A DNA stretch of 12,753 bases, from positions 1 through 12,753 of the forward strand of contig CATMOC010000048.1 of assembly GCA_950071955.1 (NCBI GenBank), given 5' to 3'. A program made the position numbers and the translations under genes. The notes beneath the pieces were generated by a model, which was not told the origin of the DNA, did not search any database, and saw nothing but the letters and a program-made list of their open reading frames with translations. Of this stretch, positions 7,678 through 12,753 are shown in pieces. Origin of the DNA: an uncultured Mesorhizobium sp. GTDB lineage: Bacteria; Pseudomonadota; Alphaproteobacteria; Rhizobiales; Rhizobiaceae. Positions within the stretch are counted from its first letter, which is position 1. Each line of letters opens with the position of its first letter.

Positions 7678-8798
7678 TGGCCGCATCCGCATCCGACGGC
7701 AAACGGACCGCAGCGAAGAGCGATCGCTTCGCGACGCTCGATCTCCTGCGCCTGGTCGCGGCAATGGCGGTGCTCGGCTTCCACTATCTCTATCGCGGCG
7801 CGGCGGGCGATCGCTACCTCGACACCGCCTTTCCGGAGGCGGCGCCGGTCGCGATCTACGGCTACCTCGGGGTCCACCTCTTTTTCCTGATCAGCGGCTT
7901 CGTCATCGCCTGGTCGGCGGAAGGGCGCGACTGGCAGTCCTTCGCCATCGCCCGTTTCGCTCGCATCTATCCAGGCTTCCTCGCCTGCATGGCGATCACC
8001 TTCGCCGTCCTGTTGATGGCGGCCGACCCGCGCCTGCCGGCGAGCCCGGCACAGTTCGCGGCCAACCTGGTCATCCTGTCGCCTGCGCTCGGCCAGCCCT
8101 TTATGGACGGGGTCTACTGGTCGATCGTGCTCGAACTCGTCTTCTACGGCTGGGTGGCGCTGGCGCTGGTGCTCGGGGTCTTCGACCGGTGGAAGATCCC
8201 GCTGGTCGCCGGATGGCTGGCGCTGTCGGCATTAAACGAGTTCTTCGTCGGCAGCGGCGCGTTGCGCATGCTTTTCATTACGGAGTACGCGCCGTGGTTC
8301 GCCTGCGGCATCCTTCTCCAGCACGTGTGGAAACACGGCCGGTCCGCCGAAACGCTGCTGCTTCTGGCCGCGAGCTTCCTGCTTTCGTGCAGCATGCTCC
8401 TGCCGGGACGGCAGTGGATGCTGGAACACTACGGGGAAGCCGTCGCGCTGCCGAATCTTTTGGCCGCCAATGCCGCTCTCTTCGCAATCGCGATCCTCGC
8501 CATCCGGTTCCACAGGACCGTGCCCGCGACGCCGCTGGTACTGGCGCTGGGCGGGATAACCTACCCGCTCTACCTGCTGCACCAGCACATCGGATACGCG
8601 GGCATCAACGCAATTCATTCGCAGATCGGTCGATCGCCGGCTGTCGTCCTCGTGACCATGGCGATGCTGGCGCTGTCGTGGGCTGTCTGGCGGTTCGTCG
8701 AGACGCCTGCGCGGCCGGCGCTTGTCGCCATGCTTGCGGCGGCGAGCACGAGGGCGCGGCTTGCATTCGCCCGCAGCACCCGTGCCGCGGCGCACTGA
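7677..8798 (+). CDS. Membrane acyltransferase, acyltransferase-3 family
   Basis: A 373-residue polytopic inner-membrane O-acyltransferase of the AT3 family (OafA/NodX/ExoZ type), which transfers acetyl or similar groups to polysaccharide, lipopolysaccharide or Nod-factor-like acceptors. The family signatures are in order: LDLLRLVAAMAVLGFHY (21-37, conserved His36), GYLGVHLFFLISGFVI (about 62-77), the Arg-containing IARFARIYP (91-99), DGVYWSIVLELVFYGW (144-159, conserved Glu) and a final FVETPAR motif. About ten hydrophobic segments follow the cytosolic, Lys/Arg-containing N-terminus. The acceptor cannot be told from sequence. Start ATG 7677 has GGGAG 6 nt upstream. That SD and the ATG lie within a possible hairpin, and a CtrA-like box lies upstream. 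It converges with tadD with a 7-nt gap and no terminator between them. Whether it modifies surface glycans alongside the neighbouring pilus system is speculation. Confidence 0.93.
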   Translation: MAASASDGKRTAAKSDRFATLDLLRLVAAMAVLGFHYLYRGAAGDRYLDTAFPEAAPVAIYGYLGVHLFFLISGFVIAWSAEGRDWQSFAIARFARIYPGFLACMAITFAVLLMAADPRLPASPAQFAANLVILSPALGQPFMDGVYWSIVLELVFYGWVALALVLGVFDRWKIPLVAGWLALSALNEFFVGSGALRMLFITEYAPWFACGILLQHVWKHGRSAETLLLLAASFLLSCSMLLPGRQWMLEHYGEAVALPNLLAANAALFAIAILAIRFHRTVPATPLVLALGGITYPLYLLHQHIGYAGINAIHSQIGRSPAVVLVTMAMLALSWAVWRFVETPARPALVAMLAAASTRARLAFARSTRAAAH

Positions 8799-8805
8799 AG
8801 GGATG

Positions 8806-9282
8806 TCAGGCCCTGTCGAGCAGCGCCAGGTTGGCCTCGATCACAACGTCGTCCGGCAGCGAACGGCGCGCCTCCTCGAGGAGCGCCCGCGCCTTGGCGG
8901 GGTTGCCGCGCAGATATTGCGAGTAGCCCATGTTGGACACGATGCGCGGCTGGCGTCCCGCCACCTTGACCAGCTGGTCGTAGGCGCGGTCGGCGAAGTC
9001 GAACCGGCCGAGCTGGTCGTAGGACGCGGCTAGACCCAGCCAGGCTTCGGCACTGTCGGCGCGCAGTTCCACCGCCTTGCGGAAATGCTTCTCGGCCAGT
9101 CCGTAGTTCGCCTCGCGGAAATTGAGCTTGCCGGCCGCGAGATCGTCCTGGCTGACGTCGCCGGTCCCGGCAATCGCCGTGGTCTGCGTCGTGTCGATGG
9201 CGCCGGTCGTGTTGCTGCAGCCCGACAGCGCCAGAACGGTCAGCGCGATGGCGGCAACGATTTGCCTCGTATGTATGGTCAT
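8806..9282 (-). CDS. tadD: TPR-repeat lipoprotein, Tad pilus assembly protein TadD
   Basis: A 158-residue lipoprotein of the Flp/Tad pilus machine, thought in this family to help assemble or stabilise the secretin or pilus base at the outer membrane. The signal peptide MTIHTRQIVAAIALTVLALSGC ends in the lipobox LSGC with Cys22 as the lipidation site. A Ser/Thr-rich linker precedes about three TPR units (about 50-148), including AEKHFRKAVELRADSAEAW, FADRAYDQL and NPAKARALLEEA. ATG 9282 is chosen because it puts the signal peptide at the N-terminus; a GTG at 9303 would add seven unneeded residues. The assignment to TadD rests on the lipoprotein-TPR form plus its place after cpaF-tadB-tadC. Unlike those genes it follows a 119-nt gap, so it may have its own promoter or depend on read-through. 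It converges with the acyltransferase gene, whose stop is 7 nt away. Confidence 0.88.
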   Translation of the reverse strand: MTIHTRQIVAAIALTVLALSGCSNTTGAIDTTQTTAIAGTGDVSQDDLAAGKLNFREANYGLAEKHFRKAVELRADSAEAWLGLAASYDQLGRFDFADRAYDQLVKVAGRQPRIVSNMGYSQYLRGNPAKARALLEEARRSLPDDVVIEANLALLDRA

Positions 9283-9346
9283 GGCCCCTGCCCCGGAATG
9301 CACGTCTTCGATCCAGGACGATAGCAGGCGCGTGTTAAACCGCCGT

Positions 9347-9367
9347 TCGGCGACTGCGCCGATTTTT
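9347..9367 (+). terminator. Candidate plus-strand intrinsic terminator in the tadC-tadD gap
   Basis: TCGGCG-ACTG-CGCCGA forms a perfect 6-bp stem with a 4-nt loop, followed directly by TTTTT on the plus strand. No plus-strand gene ends nearby. The nearest upstream one is the acyltransferase (stop 8798), whose transcript would run antisense through tadD to reach it. A competing hairpin, CGCCG-TT-CGGCG (9341-9352), shares one arm. Seen from the minus strand it has no T tract and could instead be a tadC-tadD intercistronic stem-loop. Confidence 0.4.
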
Positions 9368-9401
9368 CTACGTCGGGATCACGACCCGTTAACCAGCCGG
9401 C

Positions 9402-10364
9402 TCACTGGATGCCGGCCGAGTACTTCACGATCACTGGAATGATCGCAATCAGGATGACGACGGGGAGAATGCAGACCGTCACCGGGACCGACATCTTGGC
9501 CGGCAGCGCGTGCGCCTTCTCCTCGGCGACCGACATGCGCTTGTTGCGCATGTCGTCGGAGAACACGCGGAGCGCGCCTGAAAGGCTGGTGCCCAGTTCC
9601 CGCGACTGCTGCAGGAGCGTCGCGAAGGAGCGGACCTCCTCGAGGGAGAGCCGGTCGCCGAGCGACTTCAGCGCGTCGTCCATGCCGCGTCCGGCCCTGA
9701 GTTCGATCGAGACGAGCTGGAGGTTCTGTCCGAGCGAGGGATAGGTGACCGAGATTTCGCGCGCCACCCGCTCGATGCCGGCTTCCATGCTCATGCCGGC
9801 GTCGCAGCATACGATCATAAGGTCCATGAAGTCGGGAAAGCCGTTGCGATACTCCCCCATGCGCGCCGCCACGATGCGCGACAGCACCAGTCCCGGCAGG
9901 AAGTAGCCGAAGATCGCCAGAGCGCCGATCGTCCCCCAGCGCTCGAAGGGCGACGAGCCGATACCGAGCATCTCCACCAGGACGAAACCGGCGACCGCAC
10001 CCGCCACGAGACCAGCGAAGCGACAGAGGAAATAGCGTCCGACAGCGCTCGGATCCATGTAGCCGGCCTGGATGAGCTTCAGTCGGATGCGTGCGACGCT
10101 CTCGGGATCGCTCTTGGCGTAAAATTCTTGCGCGGTCTTCACGGCCTTGTCCTGCACCGCGCTCTTTCGGCTGCGGCGATCCGGCTGGCTCGAGCCTTCC
10201 TCCTGCGCCAACCCTTCGACGCGCAGCCGTCGCTTGACGTCGCTCTTGGCGCGGTCGCCGGCGAGCATCGGCCAGGCGAGCGCGCCGCCGCCTACCAGAA
10301 GGAGCGCCAGCGCGGCGATCGCCGTCGGCCCGATTTCCGTCAGGGATGCGAGGGGTTCCAGCAT
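9402..10364 (-). CDS. tadC: Type II secretion F-domain protein TadC, Tad pilus inner-membrane platform
   Basis: A 320-residue inner-membrane platform protein that, with TadB, couples the CpaF/TadA ATPase to Flp pilin assembly. An N-terminal membrane helix (about 11-33) is followed by a charged cytosolic stretch (about 38-95), two membrane helices (about 110-132 and 143-165), the T2SF domain (about 178-303) starting FPDFMDLMIVCCDAGMSMEAG, and a last helix (about 292-314). Within the domain, LGTSLSGALRVFSDDMR and KAHALPAKMSVPVT are typical of TadC. ATG 10364 lies 1 nt after the tadB stop, so the two are translationally linked. The length is normal for the family. It is separated by 119 nt from tadD. 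Confidence 0.94.
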   Translation of the reverse strand: MLEPLASLTEIGPTAIAALALLLVGGGALAWPMLAGDRAKSDVKRRLRVEGLAQEEGSSQPDRRSRKSAVQDKAVKTAQEFYAKSDPESVARIRLKLIQAGYMDPSAVGRYFLCRFAGLVAGAVAGFVLVEMLGIGSSPFERWGTIGALAIFGYFLPGLVLSRIVAARMGEYRNGFPDFMDLMIVCCDAGMSMEAGIERVAREISVTYPSLGQNLQLVSIELRAGRGMDDALKSLGDRLSLEEVRSFATLLQQSRELGTSLSGALRVFSDDMRNKRMSVAEEKAHALPAKMSVPVTVCILPVVILIAIIPVIVKYSAGIQ

Positions 10365-10365
10365 G

Positions 10366-11331
10366 TCAAAACCGGAAAGTCGCCATCTTGAACATCATGA
10401 AGTTGCCGAGGAACAGCCAGAAGCCGGTTGCCGCCAGGAGATACCAGGTTAGAGGCTCGCCGATCACCGCGCCGTACATGTCCGGCACCAGAATGATCAT
10501 GGCGAGCCCGAGCAACATCGGGACCGCCGTCAGGATGTAGGCCGACATGCGACCTTCGGTGGAAATCGACTTCACCTTCCGCCGCAGCTTGCCGCGCTCG
10601 CGGATCACCGTCGCCAGGCCATCGAGGATCTCGCGCAGGTTTCCGCCCGTAGTGGCCTGGATCGAGACCGCGGTGACGAAGAGCGGCAGGTCCTCGTGCC
10701 CGACCCGCTGGAACATGTTGTTGAGCGCCGTCACGAGGTCGGAGCCGTAGGTGACCTCGTCGGCGATGAGGCCGAACTCGGTGCCGATCGGATCGGGCAT
10801 CTCGCGCGCCACCATGGCGATCGCCACCGGCACGGGATGCCCGGCCTTGAGGCTTCGCGTGATCAGTTCGAGCGCCTCAGGAAGCTGGATGCCGAAGCGC
10901 TTGTGCCGCTTCTTGCGAAGGAAGCGCAGCACGACGAAGGGCAGCGCCAGCATCAGCGGCGGGAGCGCGAGAATCCCGAGGCGCAGCGAAAGCCCCATAT
11001 AGATGGCGCCGAGTACGAGCGCGAATGCCGTTCCCGAAGTTACCAGGAGGAACTTCGTCAGCGGCATCACCAGTCCGGATTGCGTCCGCAGGTCGCGCAG
11101 GCGGGCGAGCGAGAAGACCGAGCGCGAGGTTCCGACGCCGCGTTCCTTGCGCAGCTGGATCAGCACCTGTTCCTGGCTGAGCTTGGACTGCTGGAGTTTC
11201 ATGCGGCGGTTGATCGTGCTGCGCCGGTCGCTGCGGCCGGCATAGAGCAGATACGCGGCCTCGGCGATCAGAATGCCGCAGATCGCAGCGGCGGCGTAAA
11301 CGAGGTGTACGGTGGTGAACTCCTCGACCAC
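10366..11331 (-). CDS. tadB: Type II secretion F-domain protein TadB, Tad pilus inner-membrane platform
   Basis: A 321-residue integral membrane partner of TadC in Flp pilus biogenesis. An N-terminal helix (about 10-31), a basic cytosolic segment (RRSTINRRMKLQQS, about 36-49) and two helices (about 93-139) precede the T2SF domain (about 149-275: LPEALELITRSLKAGHPV, DLPLFVTAVSIQATTGGNL, LRRKVKSISTEGRMSAY). C-terminal helices lie at about 262-284 and 297-318. The start is GTG at 11331 and is supported by a perfect AGGAG 6 nt upstream, inside the end of cpaF. It lies 3 nt after the cpaF stop, and tadC starts 1 nt after its own stop. The order cpaF-tadB-tadC matches tad/cpa operons of alphaproteobacteria. 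Confidence 0.94.
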   Translation of the reverse strand: MVEEFTTVHLVYAAAAICGILIAEAAYLLYAGRSDRRSTINRRMKLQQSKLSQEQVLIQLRKERGVGTSRSVFSLARLRDLRTQSGLVMPLTKFLLVTSGTAFALVLGAIYMGLSLRLGILALPPLMLALPFVVLRFLRKKRHKRFGIQLPEALELITRSLKAGHPVPVAIAMVAREMPDPIGTEFGLIADEVTYGSDLVTALNNMFQRVGHEDLPLFVTAVSIQATTGGNLREILDGLATVIRERGKLRRKVKSISTEGRMSAYILTAVPMLLGLAMIILVPDMYGAVIGEPLTWYLLAATGFWLFLGNFMMFKMATFRF

Positions 11332-11334
11332 GGG

Positions 11335-12753
11335 CTACTCCTGCGGCCGTCCCGGCTCGAAATACTTGCCGGGGAACTCGATGCCCATGGCCTTAAGGTC
11401 GTCGAGGAAACGCGGCCTGATTCCCGTCGCCTCGAAATGACCGACGATCTTGCCGTCGTTCTCGGTCGCCGTACGCACGAAGCGGAAAATCTCCTGCATC
11501 TGGATGACGTCGCCCTCCATGCCCGTCACCTCGGCGACGCTCGTCACCTTCCGCTTGCCGTCGGAGAGGCGCGTGAGCTGGACGATGATGTCGAGCGCGC
11601 TGGCGATTTGGCTGCGAATCGAGGAGACCGTCATCGGCATTCCGGTCATGCCGAGCATCTGTTCGAGGCGGCCGATGGCGTCGCGCGGCGTGTTGGCGTG
11701 GATCGTGGCCATCGAGCCTTCGTGGCCGGTGTTCATCGCCTGGAGCATGTCGAAGGCTTCCTCGCCGCGGCACTCGCCGAGGATTACCCGGTCGGGACGC
11801 ATGCGCAGCGCGTTCTTGACGAGGTCGCGCTGCCTGATCTCGCCATTGCCTTCGATGTTGGGCGGACGTGTCTCCATGCGGGCGACATGCGGCTGCTGGA
11901 GCTGCAACTCGGCCGCATCCTCGATGGTGATCAGGCGCTCGTCCTCGGGGATGAAGGCCGACAGGGCATTGAGCATCGTCGTCTTGCCCGTGCCCGTGCC
12001 GCCGGAGATGATCGTCGTCTTGCGGGCGTGCACCGCCGCCGCCAGCACCTCGGCCATCGGCTGCGTGATCGCGCCGAACTCGACCAGCTTGTGAAGTCCG
12101 AGCTTGTTCTTGGAGAATTTTCGAATCGACACCAGCGGTCCGTCGACGCCGACCGGCCGGATGGCGGCATTGAAGCGCGAGCCGTCGAGCATGCGCGCGT
12201 CGACCATCGGCGAGGATTCGTCCACCCGGCGGCCGACCGCCGCGACGATCTTGCTGATGATGCGCAGCAGGTGGGCCTCGTCCTTGAACGGCACGTGGAT
12301 TTGCTGAAGCTTTCCATGCCGTTCGACGAAACAGTTCTCATGGCCGTTGATCAGGATGTCGTTGATCGTCGGATCCTTCAGCAGCGGCTCCAGCGGCCCC
12401 AGGCCGACCATCTCGTCGACGATGTCGTCCACGAGGTCGTCCAGTTCGGCGACGTTGATCGCCATGCGCTCCTCGCGCGTCTTTTCCGACACGAAGTCGT
12501 GCACCTGGCGGCGCATCTCGTCCCGCGGCAGCTTCTCCAGTGCGACGAGGTTGATCTCCTCGATGAGCATGCGATGGATGCGGCTACGCGCCTCGACGAC
12601 CCGGTTGGAGGTCTTCGCCTGCGCGGCGGTCGCGTCCGTCTTGGGTTCGGGCTTTCGCGTTGTCGGGATGACGACCGGCTTCGACCGCTCGGCGGCCGGT
12701 GCCTCCGGCTTGCGATCGGCCGGAATCGTGCGGTTCTGCAGTGCTGAAAAGCG
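11335..12753 (-). CDS. cpaF: Tad/Flp pilus assembly ATPase CpaF (TadA) (5' partial)
   Basis: Hexameric GspE/PilT-type secretion ATPase powering Flp pilus assembly at the cytosolic face of the inner membrane. The 472 visible residues run open to the window edge. No ATG or GTG lies upstream of the internal ATG 12570, so the true start is beyond 12753, probably by few residues. A low-complexity Pro/Ala/Lys leader (about 1-50) precedes the N-terminal domain ([18 protein letters not shown] onward). The ATPase core has Walker [10 protein letters not shown] (visible residues about 251-259), the Asp box [10 protein letters not shown] (about 274-283), Walker [12 protein letters not shown] (about 322-332) and the His box [20 protein letters not shown] (about 346-365). 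All catalytic motifs are intact. Stop TAG 11337-11335 lies 3 nt before tadB. The upstream neighbours of the tad operon (cpaE and others) are expected just outside the window. Confidence 0.96.
   Translation of the reverse strand, partial: RFSALQNRTIPADRKPEAPAAERSKPVVIPTTRKPEPKTDATAAQAKTSNRVVEARSRIHRMLIEEINLVALEKLPRDEMRRQVHDFVSEKTREERMAINVAELDDLVDDIVDEMVGLGPLEPLLKDPTINDILINGHENCFVERHGKLQQIHVPFKDEAHLLRIISKIVAAVGRRVDESSPMVDARMLDGSRFNAAIRPVGVDGPLVSIRKFSKNKLGLHKLVEFGAITQPMAEVLAAAVHARKTTIISGGTGTGKTTMLNALSAFIPEDERLITIEDAAELQLQQPHVARMETRPPNIEGNGEIRQRDLVKNALRMRPDRVILGECRGEEAFDMLQAMNTGHEGSMATIHANTPRDAIGRLEQMLGMTGMPMTVSSIRSQIASALDIIVQLTRLSDGKRKVTSVAEVTGMEGDVIQMQEIFRFVRTATENDGKIVGHFEATGIRPRFLDDLKAMGIEFPGKYFEPGRPQE
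11338..11342 (-). promoter_or_regulatory. tadB ribosome binding site inside the end of cpaF
   Basis: On the minus strand AGGAG lies within the last cpaF codons, 6 nt before GTG 11331. This supports the non-ATG start of tadB and tight coupling to cpaF. Confidence 0.7.

Noticed and set aside
9283..9303. tadD start at GTG 9303
   Set aside because: It adds seven residues (MHSGAGA) ahead of a complete lipoprotein signal peptide that begins at ATG 9282.
10696..12747. 683-codon plus-strand open frame
   Set aside because: It lies antisense to cpaF and tadB, which have intact family motifs. Its predicted product is rich in Arg, His, Asp and Glu with no recognisable domain, as expected for the mirror frame of G+C-rich coding DNA.

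Overview
The window reads as chromosomal DNA of a high-G+C alphaproteobacterium, most likely of the order Hyphomicrobiales (Rhizobiales), perhaps near Mesorhizobium/Phyllobacteriaceae. The order-level call rests on a malic enzyme fused to a phosphotransacetylase-like domain, a DUF2865 protein, a GluRS of the type that usually occurs as a second copy, a tad gene order of cpaF-tadB-tadC-tadD, and a perfect CtrA-type TTAA-N7-TTAAC motif. The family-level placement is inference. No insertion sequence, phage gene, CRISPR array, tRNA or rRNA was seen. The region looks like core genome, densely packed, with no gene-free stretch longer than about 240 bases.

Left part (1-6042): the 3' part of a malic enzyme gene (plus strand, cut by the window edge) is followed by an exported DUF2865 protein. 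Its 3' end overlaps, tail to tail by 83 bp, the end of a minus-strand operon. That operon consists of an MFS transporter whose stop codon overlaps the start codon of a glutamyl-tRNA synthetase (ATGA).

Middle (6043-8798): a 237-bp divergent intergenic region separates the MFS-gltX operon from plus-strand rimO, the ribosomal protein S12 methylthiotransferase. An 83-bp gap then leads to a membrane acyltransferase-3 gene. This gap is the most interesting non-coding DNA in the window. It holds a perfect CtrA-like box, a small inverted repeat, and an 8-bp inverted repeat placing the Shine-Dalgarno in its loop and the first base of the ATG in its stem. An upstream hexamer could pair with the same stem arm, giving a possible two-state RNA switch.

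Right part (8806-12753): the distal end of a minus-strand tad/cpa (Flp pilus) operon. In transcription order it is cpaF (ATPase, 5' end just outside the window), tadB and tadC (inner-membrane platform proteins), then tadD (TPR lipoprotein). cpaF-tadB-tadC are separated by 1-3 nt, while tadD sits after a 119-nt gap. The acyltransferase and tadD converge with only 7 nt between stop codons. The only hairpin-plus-T-tract able to stop the acyltransferase transcript lies beyond tadD, so an antisense RNA over all of tadD is possible.

No clearly new multi-gene system is visible. The best leads are the regulatory structure before the acyltransferase, the antisense arrangement at tadD, the uncharacterised DUF2865 protein, and the second-type GluRS coupled to a transporter.
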